30,046 nucleotides of DNA from Methanomicrobiales archaeon. Its GTDB lineage: Archaea > Halobacteriota > Methanomicrobia > Methanomicrobiales > Methanoculleaceae. A program made the position numbers and the translations under genes. Under the pieces are notes generated by a model, which was not told the origin of the DNA, did not search any database, and saw only the letters and a program-made list of their open reading frames with translations. Of this stretch, positions 7,436-15,394 are shown one piece after another; within the stretch, counting starts at the first letter, position 1, and each line of letters starts with the position of its first letter. The stretch lies in NCBI GenBank assembly GCA_019136335.1, contig JAGVUK010000156.1:1-30046 (forward strand), in the 5' to 3' direction.

Positions 7436-8674
7436 CTACTCTCCCTTGACGAATCCGGACGCGAGCAGGGCCGACCCGACCGCGCCGATGTACTGCGAGT
7501 AGGGCGGGACGACGACGTTGGTCTGCAGGAGCTGGCCCATCGCGTAGACCAGCCCCTCGATCAGCGAGGTGCCGCCCACCATGATCACCGGCTCCTTGAT
7601 GTCGACCTCCTGCAGCTGCTGCTCAAAGACCTGTTCCGCAACGCTGTGGCAGGCCGCAGCCGCCACATCCTCCCGCGAGGACCCGGCGGCGAGGGCGTTC
7701 ACCAGGCTCTGCGTCCCAAAGACGATGCAGTAACTGTTCATCGGGACGTTCTTGCCCATGCCCTTCATGGCAAGGGGGCCGAGTTCGGTGATGTCCACGC
7801 CGAGCCGTTTTGCGGTCATCTCCAGGAACCGGCCGCTCGCGCCGGCGCAGATCCCGCCCATCGTGAAGGTCCCCGGGATACCGTCGATCACGCTGATCGC
7901 CTTGTTGTCCATGCCGCCGATATCGATGACGGTCGCGGCACCCCGCTGGTGGCCCGCGAGGTAGACGGCGCCTTTCGAGTTTACCGTCAGTTCCTCCTGG
8001 ACCAGGTCGGCGCCGAGGTGCTTGCCGATCAGGAACCGCCCGTACCCGGTCGTCCCGATCGCCTGGATATCGTCGCGAGTAAGCCCCGCCATCTCGAGCG
8101 CGTCCGCGACCGCGCTCTCGGCGCTCTTGATCACCTCGGTCGTCGGGTGCCAACCGGTGCCGACGATCTTGTTATCCTTCATCACGACCGCCTTCGTGGT
8201 GCTCGAACCCGAGTCGACGCCCATCGTGACCCCGGTCTGCTCCTCGCGGGCAAGGAGCGCTCGCCGCCGGGCGATGGTGGTCAGGGCCTCCATCCTGGTG
8301 AGGAGGGTCCCCGAAGTCGTCCGTTCGGTGAACGAGTAACTCACCACCGGCAGCCTTGAGTGTTCGGGGATGTACCGGCGGAGTTCGTTTCGGACGATCG
8401 CCGCCTCGGCGCACCGGAAACAGGTGCCGATGAAGACGCCGTCGGCGTCCACCTTCCCGTCCACGAGCGCCATACCCCGGGCGATCATCAGTTTCAGGTC
8501 GGCGCTCCGGACATCGAGGCCGAACTTCTCGACCGCCCGCTCGACGTCGGCGAGCGCGATGTCGGGGAAGAAGACCTCCGCGCCCACCGCCTCGGCGGCA
8601 TCGTAGATCTCCTTCTGGACGCCGCTGTACTCCGGCCCGCAGGAGAGCTGGGCGATCCGCACCTTCCGGCTCAC
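7436..8674 (-). CDS. mmp15: Methanogenesis marker protein 15 (BadF/HgdC-type ATPase)
   Basis: A 412-residue protein with a marker-specific N-terminal region of about 145 residues (including FIGTCFRCAEAA, Cys85 and Cys88) joined to an actin-like ATPase domain of the BadF/BadG/BcrA/BcrD, or HgdC, family. The phosphate loop is GVDSGSSTTKAVVM at 152-165, the second nucleotide motif IDIGGMDNKA at 250-259, and a late motif IMVGGTSL. The two cysteines that hold the bridging 4Fe-4S cluster in HgdC are both present: Cys276 in CAGASGRFLEM and Cys316 in NSYCIVFG. It is therefore probably an ATP-driven electron-delivery protein. Its acceptor is not proven; MCR maturation is suggested by the operon. Its ATG overlaps the end of mmp5 by 4 bp. 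Confidence 0.92.
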   Translation of the reverse strand: MSRKVRIAQLSCGPEYSGVQKEIYDAAEAVGAEVFFPDIALADVERAVEKFGLDVRSADLKLMIARGMALVDGKVDADGVFIGTCFRCAEAAIVRNELRRYIPEHSRLPVVSYSFTERTTSGTLLTRMEALTTIARRRALLAREEQTGVTMGVDSGSSTTKAVVMKDNKIVGTGWHPTTEVIKSAESAVADALEMAGLTRDDIQAIGTTGYGRFLIGKHLGADLVQEELTVNSKGAVYLAGHQRGAATVIDIGGMDNKAISVIDGIPGTFTMGGICAGASGRFLEMTAKRLGVDITELGPLAMKGMGKNVPMNSYCIVFGTQSLVNALAAGSSREDVAAAACHSVAEQVFEQQLQEVDIKEPVIMVGGTSLIEGLVYAMGQLLQTNVVVPPYSQYIGAVGSALLASGFVKGE

Positions 8675-9123
8675 GCTTCACCTCCATCGTCGAGACCGGC
8701 GAGGAACTTTTTGATGGCGGCAACGAACTCGACGCCCTCTTCATCGTTTGTGGGGTACTTCAGTTCCAGGATCGGGATACCGCTCTGGCGCAGGGAGAAG
8801 AGGATCAGTTCGTCGGTGCGGGCGCACCCCATGCACCCGAACGCGAGGTCCGCGTCGGTGACGATGACCGCAGCCTCGGCCTCCTCGATGAGCGGGCCGT
8901 AGATCGCCATCCGTCCCCGGACGCCGGCCGGCACCTCGACGGCCGCGTATCTCAAGCCGCGTTTCGGCTCTTCGGGCGTGATCTGCAGGGGCGGGGAGTC
9001 AACCCCGGCGGTCTGTATCCGCTCACGGATACCTAGGGCTGCACCGAGCGGTTTGTGGCCGAACCGGGCCACAAGGTCGGAGAGGATGAGGCTCGTTGCA
9101 GGGTAGATAAACACCTTTGCCAT
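8671..9123 (-). CDS. mmp5: Methanogenesis marker protein 5
   Basis: A 150-residue protein assigned to Mmp5 from its start (KVFIYPATSLILSDLVARFGH), its length and its position between mmp6 and mmp15. It has a CxxC pair (GCMGCARTDEL, Cys97 and Cys100) following a Rossmann-like EAEAAVIVTDADLAFG stretch, which suggests metal or iron-sulfur binding. Function is unknown; the family is restricted to organisms with methyl-coenzyme M reductase. A GAGGAG ribosome-binding site precedes the ATG, and the gene follows mmp6 by 5 bp. Confidence 0.84.
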   Translation of the reverse strand: MAKVFIYPATSLILSDLVARFGHKPLGAALGIRERIQTAGVDSPPLQITPEEPKRGLRYAAVEVPAGVRGRMAIYGPLIEEAEAAVIVTDADLAFGCMGCARTDELILFSLRQSGIPILELKYPTNDEEGVEFVAAIKKFLAGLDDGGEA

Positions 9124-9128
9124 TGTAT

Positions 9129-9593
9129 TCAGGACTCCTCTGTCTCTATCAGTTCTTGTAACCGTTTGATATCGAGTACCGGTCTCTTCTCGCGGACGCT
9201 CGCCGGTTCCGGCACTTCCGCCTCCTCCCCCCGCCGCTCGACCTCTTCAAGGCCGCGGGTGATGTAGCGGAGGATGCGGAACTCCCGCTCGTGGCCGAGG
9301 TAGCCCGGCCTCGCCCCGCCGAGGTTCGCCCGGCAGCGCCTTGGGTCGCCGGGCGGGAACCCACGGTCCTTGACGAAGATGTGGGTGGGGTCGAACGTGC
9401 GTATCTCGGCGATGAGCCGGTCGACGGCCTCCGGTTGGCCCGTCACCTGCAGTCCGAAACAGGTCTCCTTGATCAGGACGCCCTCGGACACCTCGTACGC
9501 CCTGAGCGCGAGCTCGCCCGGGGTCATCGCCGGCGACTCGACGAAGACATACTTCGTAACCGTGCCGGCGTAGCCCGGGGTATAAGCAGCCAT
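9129..9593 (-). CDS. mmp6: Methanogenesis marker protein 6
   Basis: A 154-residue protein matching Mmp6 in length and context, with stretches such as TKYVFVESPAMTPGELALRAYE, VLIKETCFGLQVTGQPEAVD and HIFVKDRGFPPGDPRRCRAN. It carries two single cysteines but no CxxC. The last 30 residues are charged and probably helical. No catalytic signature is visible, and the role in methanogenesis is undefined. It begins immediately after the mmp3 stop codon, so it is probably translated with mmp3. Confidence 0.84.
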   Translation of the reverse strand: MAAYTPGYAGTVTKYVFVESPAMTPGELALRAYEVSEGVLIKETCFGLQVTGQPEAVDRLIAEIRTFDPTHIFVKDRGFPPGDPRRCRANLGGARPGYLGHEREFRILRYITRGLEEVERRGEEAEVPEPASVREKRPVLDIKRLQELIETEES

Positions 9594-11123
9594 TCACTTC
9601 ACCTCTCTCACGTAGACTGTTGCCCCTTCACGCATCCCGGCAAGGTTCCCCGCATCGAGCACCTTCCCGATGACGTTCGTGCCCGTGAGGGGTTCTGAGG
9701 TCGGGCCGAACTCGGCGTTTGGGGTCGCCCTGATGCCGACCATGCCGGCCCCCCGTCGGGAATCGTTCGTCATCGCGAGGGTGAACGCCGGGACCTCCTC
9801 CGTCGGGGTGTTCTCCGGTATGATCCCGATCCCTTTCCCGATCTTCGGTTTGAAGAGAGTGACATCCTCAAACCGGAAGACGAGCGGCATCTTCCCGACG
9901 GCGTGGTGCTTGAGCCCGGTCGCCTCGCGGAAGATCGTGACCGACCGGGGCGCGGCCGCCTCGTCGAGGGTGATGCTGATGACGTGGTCGGCCGGCTCCG
10001 TTGCGACCCGGACCGCCCCGGCCGCGAGCACCTCAAGCGTCGTCGCCGGTGTCTGGCCGACCACCACGCGGTCCCCTCCGGCCGCATCGGCGGTGAGCGT
10101 GACCCCCCGCCGCCCGGCGACCGCCTCCGCCTCCGCAAGGGTGAAACCGACCAGGTCGAACTGTTCCGGCTCGACCCGGATGGCAAGGAGATCGCCGTCA
10201 CCGGCAAACCGCACGAGCTCGATGCCGTGGACCACCCGCCCGACGACGGTGTGGGCCGGGCTTGCCGATACGCCCTGCGTGTAGATGTAGACCGCCCCCG
10301 AGGATTTTCCGGCGGTCCGAACCGTGATGGTCCCCTCAAGGCGGGGCCCGGAGAACTCCGCCGGGACCTTCGCCGGGACCAGGTGTGCATCGGCGATATG
10401 GGTGCTGCTTGAGCGGCCCACCCTGAACCGGCCGCCCTGCACGGAGAGCAGGAAGTGCTCGACGCTCCGGGCGGCCCGGGTATCGACCTCGCCGGCCTCG
10501 AACCCCTGCACCTCCGCCTCCACGTAGGAGACGACCTGCATCCCGTCTTCGAGCGCCAGCGCCGCATCACGGGTGACGACCGCGTGCGACCGGTCGGCAC
10601 GCCTGAGTATCCGCTCGACCTCGATGACCCGGTCGCCTTCAGCGATGCGGTCGAGCAGCCCCCGGCCGGCGACGACCCTGCCGATGACGCCACCGTCGGC
10701 CGGGGCGCCGTAGTCGGCGGTATGCCGCATGCGTGCGAAGATCAGGTAGGACCGGGCGGGGTCGTAGCCGCCGCACCCGAGGATGACGTCGCCCCGCTCA
10801 TACCGCCCCGGCGTTCGTGCGGGCCGGACGGCGGACTCAAACGGCCCGAAGGCGGCGGCGTAGCGGTCCTGCCAGTGCAGGCGGAGCCGTTCGGCAAGCC
10901 CGGGCGCAAAAAGCCGCGGGACCGTCGCCGGATCCGCCATCTCGACGACCATATCGCCCGCCGACGTGACGAACCGGACCTCCTGCGACTCGGCCGTAGC
11001 CTCCCCGAGTGCCGGGCGGATGACGGCGACGCTGCACCGCATGTCCCGTCCGGGGAGGATCTCCCCGAGCCGGGTGCCCGCCGGGACCTCGATACGTTCT
11101 CCATCCAGGTAGATCTCCATCAT
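9594..11123 (-). CDS. mmp3: Methanogenesis marker protein 3 (UPF0288, cyclophilin-like)
   Basis: A 509-residue protein of the Mmp3/UPF0288 family, a member of the MCR activation complex. The N-terminus (EIYLDGERIEVPAGTRLGEIL) resembles a ubiquitin- or ThiS-like fold. The middle holds RYERGDVILGCGGYDPARSY and a long beta-rich region. The C-terminal third contains the cyclophilin-like elements that give the family its peptidyl-prolyl-isomerase-like label: HAVGKMPLVFRFEDVTLF, IGIIPENTPTEEVPAFTLAM and RRGAGMVGIRATPNAEFGPT. Two consecutive ATGs (11123 and 11120) follow GAGGT; the second has the better spacing. It starts 7 bp after atwA. Activity as an isomerase is doubtful; binding of MCR or a cofactor intermediate is the more likely role. 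Confidence 0.92.
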   Translation of the reverse strand: MMEIYLDGERIEVPAGTRLGEILPGRDMRCSVAVIRPALGEATAESQEVRFVTSAGDMVVEMADPATVPRLFAPGLAERLRLHWQDRYAAAFGPFESAVRPARTPGRYERGDVILGCGGYDPARSYLIFARMRHTADYGAPADGGVIGRVVAGRGLLDRIAEGDRVIEVERILRRADRSHAVVTRDAALALEDGMQVVSYVEAEVQGFEAGEVDTRAARSVEHFLLSVQGGRFRVGRSSSTHIADAHLVPAKVPAEFSGPRLEGTITVRTAGKSSGAVYIYTQGVSASPAHTVVGRVVHGIELVRFAGDGDLLAIRVEPEQFDLVGFTLAEAEAVAGRRGVTLTADAAGGDRVVVGQTPATTLEVLAAGAVRVATEPADHVISITLDEAAAPRSVTIFREATGLKHHAVGKMPLVFRFEDVTLFKPKIGKGIGIIPENTPTEEVPAFTLAMTNDSRRGAGMVGIRATPNAEFGPTSEPLTGTNVIGKVLDAGNLAGMREGATVYVREVK

Positions 11124-11130
11124 CCGTACC

Positions 11131-12744
11131 TCAAGGAGCGCCGCCAGCCCCCATCACCCGTCGTTCATCCTCGGTGAGGTGAGCGAGCACCTCCTCCGTC
11201 GGCCCCAGCTTGATGATCTTGCCGCCCCGCATGAGCGCCACCCGGTCGCAGATGTCCCTCACAAACTCCATGTCGTGCGAGACCACGATGAACGTCTCGT
11301 CCATCTCCTCGCGGGCGTGGAGGATCGAGTGTTTCACGTCGATCTTCGTGATGGGGTCCATCGTGCCGGTCGGTTCATCGAGGACGACAAGCAGGGGCTC
11401 ACGGATGAGGACCTGGGCGAGTGCCACCCGGTGCTTCTCGCCCTCCGAGAGCTGGCCCGGGTAACGGTCGAGGATCTCCTTGCTCTTCTCGGGGGGGAAC
11501 CCGGCCATCCCGAGGGTGATGATTGCTTTCCTCATCGCAAGTTCCTTGGGGAACTCAAGACCGATCGCGTCGGTGAGGTTGTCAAGCACCGTCCTGTGCG
11601 GGTAGAGGTCATACTCCTGGTGGAGGAGGCCGATGTAGCCTTTCGCCCGTCCCCGGCGCTCGATGCCGGGTTTGGTCATGTCGACCCAGTCGTCCCCGAT
11701 CCGGACGTTCATCTCGCCGCTCGTGGGCTCGAGGATCCCGGATATGATCCGCGAGAGGGTCGTCTTGCCCGCACCGCTCTTGCCGATGATCCCGAAGATC
11801 TCCTGCTCGCCGACGTCGAAAGAGACGCCGTTGACCGCCCTGACCACACCCCGGTCGACCGAGAGGTAGCGCTTGACCACGTCGCGGGCAACCAGGATCT
11901 TCTCGCCGACCTCCGCGGGCTGGTAGCGCTCGATGTCGCTGTAGTCTTCCATGAACCGGCGGATGACCTCTTTCGGGTTTCCTATCTCTTTAATCTCCCC
12001 GTCCTCAAGCAGGATCGCCCTGTCCGCGACGTCCTCGATGACGCTTGAGAAGTGCGACGTGACCACCATCGCCATATCGTTCTTCTCTGCGCTCTCGATG
12101 AGCATCCGGTGAACGAGCGTGGCGGTCTCCGGGTCGAGCGTCCCGGTCGGTTCGTCCGCAAAGAGCATGAATGGGTTCTTCGCGAGCTGCCGGGCGAGCA
12201 CCACCCGCTGCTTCTCGCCGCCGGAGAGGTCCCGGGCGATGTGCATCATCCGGTGGGAGAGCCTGACCTGGTCGATGAGGTCGGCGGCCCTGCCGACCGC
12301 CTTCTCCCCGGGGTAACCGATGTCGTCGAGTGCCCGCAGGACGTTCTCGATCACCCGGTCATCACCGTAGAGGGCGAACGTCCGCTGGAACATGATGGCG
12401 GTTCTTCGCATGATCCGCCGTTTCATCAGCGCATTCTCTTCGGCCCAGAGGTCGACGTCCAGGGGCTCGAGTTCGCCCCCGCAGGCAGGGCACGGTTTTC
12501 CTGCCTCGCTCGGGACGCCGATGTGGTCGCACTTCCTGCAGGCGGCGATATGGTAGATGATCGCACCCCTTGTCGGGGGCTGGTCCACACCCCGCATGAG
12601 ATGCATAAGAACGGTTTTGCCGGCCCCGCTTCTTCCGATAATGCCGACCGTTTCGCCTTCCGCAACCTCGAAATGTATATCCTTGAGTACAACGGTCCCG
12701 TTGAACTCCATGCGGAGGTCTTTCACCGTGATGAGTGGGGTCAT
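11131..12744 (-). CDS. atwA: Methyl-coenzyme M reductase activation component A2 (twin ABC ATPase)
   Basis: A 537-residue soluble protein with two ABC nucleotide-binding domains and no membrane part, as in component A2, which uses ATP in the reductive activation of MCR. Domain 1 has Walker A GRSGAGKT (37-44), a zinc-ribbon insertion with Cys69, Cys72, Cys85 and Cys88, signature LSGGEKQR (173-180), and Walker B FMLFADEP. Domain 2 has Walker A GKSGAGKT (321-328), a changed signature LSEGEKHR (432-439), and Walker B LLVVLDEP. Zinc-binding insertion and twin ATPase layout are typical of the family. GAGG lies 8 bp before the ATG, and a TATA box at 12791-12797 may give it a promoter independent of the HAD gene. 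Confidence 0.97.
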   Translation of the reverse strand: MTPLITVKDLRMEFNGTVVLKDIHFEVAEGETVGIIGRSGAGKTVLMHLMRGVDQPPTRGAIIYHIAACRKCDHIGVPSEAGKPCPACGGELEPLDVDLWAEENALMKRRIMRRTAIMFQRTFALYGDDRVIENVLRALDDIGYPGEKAVGRAADLIDQVRLSHRMMHIARDLSGGEKQRVVLARQLAKNPFMLFADEPTGTLDPETATLVHRMLIESAEKNDMAMVVTSHFSSVIEDVADRAILLEDGEIKEIGNPKEVIRRFMEDYSDIERYQPAEVGEKILVARDVVKRYLSVDRGVVRAVNGVSFDVGEQEIFGIIGKSGAGKTTLSRIISGILEPTSGEMNVRIGDDWVDMTKPGIERRGRAKGYIGLLHQEYDLYPHRTVLDNLTDAIGLEFPKELAMRKAIITLGMAGFPPEKSKEILDRYPGQLSEGEKHRVALAQVLIREPLLVVLDEPTGTMDPITKIDVKHSILHAREEMDETFIVVSHDMEFVRDICDRVALMRGGKIIKLGPTEEVLAHLTEDERRVMGAGGAP

Positions 12745-12787
12745 CTTGAGTTCCTCATTAAAGTAATCTTCTCGTGGTATCTTATTA

Positions 12788-12799
12788 GGGTTTATATTG
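12788..12799 (-). promoter_or_regulatory. TATA box probably driving atwA and the mmp genes
   Basis: On the minus strand the sequence caatataaaccc overlaps the last codons of the upstream HAD gene, about 45 bp before the atwA ATG, followed by AT-rich DNA. This would let the MCR-activation genes be transcribed separately from the HAD gene, with a leader of about 20 bases. Confidence 0.45.
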
Positions 12800-13634
12800 T
12801 TGCATTTTCCCCGGTCTCCGTGGTGTCCGCAAGGAGTTCTGCCACGATACCAGGCACCTCACTGACGTTGCGGATCACCCGGTCGGCAGTGGCATAGAGG
12901 ATGTCGGGTTTCCGGTCGGACTGCTGTTCGGTGAGCACCGCGAGATCCGCCTTCCTGAATGCGTGGAGGTCGTTGATGGCATCCCCGACCATGATGACTT
13001 TGTCGTACTGCTCTTTGAGATCTTCCACGATCCGGGCCTTCATCGAGGGGGTGGCGACGCCGTAGACCCGTTCCCGGGGTATGCCGAGGTAGTCGCCCAT
13101 CCGTTCGAGCTTCGCCACGCGGTCCCCGGATGCTATGTACGCGGGGACGCCCATCCGGTGCAGTTCGCTGATGGTCTCTTTCGCACCGTCAAACGGCCTC
13201 CCGCCGGTCGTCACCGTGAACTCGATCCCGGGGATATCCATGTTCAGGATCACGCCGCTGTTCATGGTGACGATAGACTCTCTCTTGCAGCAGCTCCAGA
13301 CCTGCCGGATACAGGCCTGCATGTCGCCTACGCGGGCACGTCTGTCGGCGTAGAGGAGGTTTGCGACCTCTTCGGCGGGGATGACCCGCCGGGAACAGGC
13401 CACCCCGAAACCGACCGACCGCTCGAGGAAGAACGCCGAGAGGAGCTGGTCGGGTGGCGCCTCGATGACGTCGCGGGAGTGGAGGTGGAGGACGACGAGC
13501 ACCCTCGCTTCGGACCCGAAGGTGATGGTCGTGGTCTCGACCTCGGTGAGCATCTCATCGTGGAGGAGATCGCGCGCTACACGGTAAGTCCGGAGAAGTG
13601 TGCCCGCACTATCAAAAACAACGGCTACCGACAT
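12792..13634 (-). CDS. P-type-ATPase-like soluble HAD protein
   Basis: A 280-residue HAD-superfamily protein. Motif I is VFDSAGTLL with Asp8; the second acid usual in phosphatases is Ala10, as the motif is closer to the P-type ATPase DKTGT form. Motif II is IASGD (Ser169), motif III TPSMKARIVEDLK (Lys199), motif IV VGDAINDL (Asp218, Asp222). The GDAIND and P-x-x-K-x-x-IV-x-x-L patterns are those of the phosphorylation domain of metal-pumping P-type ATPases, but no transmembrane segments exist. The middle (residues 25-145) carries a cluster WSCCKRES (Cys115, Cys116). It lies 47 bp before atwA on the same strand, so a role in methanogenesis or in metal or phosphoryl control is an inference from position. 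Substrate unknown. Confidence 0.78.
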   Translation of the reverse strand: MSVAVVFDSAGTLLRTYRVARDLLHDEMLTEVETTTITFGSEARVLVVLHLHSRDVIEAPPDQLLSAFFLERSVGFGVACSRRVIPAEEVANLLYADRRARVGDMQACIRQVWSCCKRESIVTMNSGVILNMDIPGIEFTVTTGGRPFDGAKETISELHRMGVPAYIASGDRVAKLERMGDYLGIPRERVYGVATPSMKARIVEDLKEQYDKVIMVGDAINDLHAFRKADLAVLTEQQSDRKPDILYATADRVIRNVSEVPGIVAELLADTTETGENATI

Positions 13635-13677
13635 CTGTTCTCACGTCAATAAGTCTATGTGGCGATCGTCTGAATGA
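13635..13677. promoter_or_regulatory. Very short divergent promoter region (HAD/atwA operon and R15P isomerase)
   Basis: Only 43 bp separate the two divergent ATGs. One TATA-like element, caataagt at 13648-13655, is the only AT-rich box and lies about 25 bp from the plus-strand ATG and about 20 bp from the minus-strand ATG. Both transcripts are probably leaderless or nearly so, and the two genes may share basal factors. Confidence 0.45.
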
Positions 13678-14613
13678 ATGATTATGTTACTGAATGAGAC
13701 GGCAGCAGACATAAAGAATATGGAGATCCGGGGAGCCGGCAGGATCGCCCGGGCGGCAGTGGAGGCGCTGGCTGATTACGCCCGCAATCTGGACGTTTCC
13801 GACCCCGAGACGTTCAAGCGGGAGATGCAGGGGGCGGCCGACATCCTCACCGGGACCCGCCCGACCGCCGTCTCGCTCCCGAACGCGGTGCGGTACGTGA
13901 TGCGGGCTCTCGACTCGTTTGAGTCTGTAGAGGCCGCACGGGACGCGGTCTTATCGCGGGCGGCGGAGTTCGTCGACCATTCGGAGCACGCGATCGAGCG
14001 GATAGCGGAGATCGGGGCACGCCATATCTCCGACGGCGACGTCCTCCTGACCCACTGCAACTCCGAGGCGGCGCTCGGGTGCATCCTCGAGGCGCACCGG
14101 CAGGGCAAGGAGATCGAGGTCTACGCGACGGAGGTGCGGCCGCGGGGCCAGGGGCTGATCACCATCCGGACGTTGAACGATGCCGGGATCCGGACAAACT
14201 ACATCATCGACTCGGCGGTCCGCTACTTCATCAACGATGTCGACCTGGTCATCGTCGGCGCCGACGCGATCGCGGTGAACGGTGCGGTGGTGAACAAGAT
14301 CGGGACCGCCCAGATTGCGCACGCCGCAGACGAGGCGAGGACGAACGTCATCGTCGCGGCAGAGACCTACAAGTTCGCGCCCCGGACCATCCTCGGCGAG
14401 AAGATCGAGATCGAGGAGCGCGACCCCGGCGAGGTGCTGCCCCGGGGGGAGGCGGAGAGACTTCCGTTCGTGCGGGTCAGGAACCCGGCCTTCGACGTGA
14501 CGCCCGCAGAGTACATCGACCTGATCGTCACCGAGCGGGGGGCGATCCCGCCGGAGCTTGCGTATCTGGTCATCAGGGACTACCTGGGATGGAAGATCGA
14601 GGAGCTGCGGTAG
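13678..14613 (+). CDS. Ribose-1,5-bisphosphate isomerase
   Basis: A 311-residue member of the eIF2B/MtnA-related family. Sequence features fit archaeal ribose-1,5-bisphosphate isomerase, which turns ribose-1,5-bisphosphate into ribulose-1,5-bisphosphate in the AMP salvage pathway with AMP phosphorylase and type III RubisCO. The catalytic Cys127 (THCNSEAALGC) and Asp196 (IVGADAIAVNGAVVNKIGT) are present, as are VYATEVRPRGQG and KIGTAQIAHAADE. The length is normal. The start could be ATG 13678 or 13684 (MLLNETAADIK); no Shine-Dalgarno is seen, fitting a leaderless message. The other pathway genes are not in this window. Confidence 0.92.
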   Translation: MIMLLNETAADIKNMEIRGAGRIARAAVEALADYARNLDVSDPETFKREMQGAADILTGTRPTAVSLPNAVRYVMRALDSFESVEAARDAVLSRAAEFVDHSEHAIERIAEIGARHISDGDVLLTHCNSEAALGCILEAHRQGKEIEVYATEVRPRGQGLITIRTLNDAGIRTNYIIDSAVRYFINDVDLVIVGADAIAVNGAVVNKIGTAQIAHAADEARTNVIVAAETYKFAPRTILGEKIEIEERDPGEVLPRGEAERLPFVRVRNPAFDVTPAEYIDLIVTERGAIPPELAYLVIRDYLGWKIEELR

Positions 14614-14923
14614 GTCGTGCTCCGGACTTTCTCAAGAGCACGCCCCGGCAGGGAGGACCGGGGTGACCGGGAGGACGAACGCTATGCCGGTGCCGGTCTT
14701 CAGCCCGGCAAACAGCATCGCGACCACCGCGAAGGGCAGGGCCGGAAGGAAGGGCAGCACCTCCGGGTAGGGCATCCCGATGGTCCCGGTCGGTGGATCT
14801 GCTTCACCGGCAGGAGTATCGCCGTGGCGATGAGGACCGGAGAGAGGGGTGGAACGGTGCTCCTGCGGCAGGGGTCCGAAAAGACGGGTGGAGGGAAGGA
14901 GCTGCCGCCATCCCGGATAATCC
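14614..14923. other. Intergenic region with a weak hydrophobic minus-strand frame
   Basis: 310 bp between convergent genes. On the minus strand a short frame ending at 14632 encodes a hydrophobic stretch (LPFLPALPFAVVAMLFAGLK and then TGTGIAFVLPVTPVLP). It might be a small membrane peptide or the tail of a lost gene, but there is no ribosome-binding site or known family, so I do not call a gene. Confidence 0.25.
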
Positions 14924-15394
14924 CTACCGAATATCGAGGTCTCCGCGCGCCGATGCGCTGTGAGCGCCTTCACTGCACGTGAGCTCCCAGTGGTATGTAC
15001 CGGGACCCTCAGGCGTGAAATCCACCGACAACGTTCCCTCCCAGTTGTTGTTGAAGATCGGGAAGTCCCATATGGATCTGGTATCCACAGTGCCGTCCGG
15101 CCCCTGCAGCCTGAATTGGGCCGTTTGTCCGATTACGTCGTTGCCGTCCTTGTATTCGCAGTACACGACGATCCGGTAGGTTGTCCCCGGGATATAGGGG
15201 CCTATGTATCTACCGGCCGACGCGGAGCAGCAGTCGGTGCCCGTGGTCTCGTCGATCAGGAGTCGGCCCCCGACAATGTTCGCGTTTTCCAGCATCAACT
15301 GCCCCTCCGCGCCGACCGGGGCAACCGCCGCGCAGACAAGGAGCAGGCCGACAAGGGCGGCAGCACATAATCCAGACCTATTTTTCTGTTTCAT
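14924..15394 (-). CDS. Secreted protein of unknown function, four cysteines
   Basis: A 156-residue exported protein. The N-terminus is a clear signal peptide (KQKNRSG, a hydrophobic run to about residue 25, cleavage near PVGA-EG). The mature part of about 125 residues is beta-rich, with Ser, Thr and aromatic residues: GRYIGPYIPGTTYRIVVYCE, QTAQFRLQGPDGTV, SVDFTPEGPGTYHWELTCSE. This suggests one immunoglobulin-like sandwich. Four cysteines (two adjacent in TDCCSAS, then VVYCEY and ELTCSE) could form disulfides. I chose ATG 15394 because AGGTGA lies 7 bp upstream; an in-frame GTG at 15415 has none. The gene stands alone. I recognise no family. Confidence 0.75.
   Translation of the reverse strand: MKQKNRSGLCAAALVGLLLVCAAVAPVGAEGQLMLENANIVGGRLLIDETTGTDCCSASAGRYIGPYIPGTTYRIVVYCEYKDGNDVIGQTAQFRLQGPDGTVDTRSIWDFPIFNNNWEGTLSVDFTPEGPGTYHWELTCSEGAHSASARGDLDIR

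Noticed and set aside
7259..8359. Long plus-strand frame of 366 codons opposite mmp15 and mmp17
   Set aside because: Antisense shadow of clearly conserved proteins, with no ribosome-binding site.
14632..14772. Hydrophobic minus-strand peptide
   Set aside because: It could be a membrane peptide, but lacks a ribosome-binding site, a promoter and a known family, so I describe it only as intergenic content.
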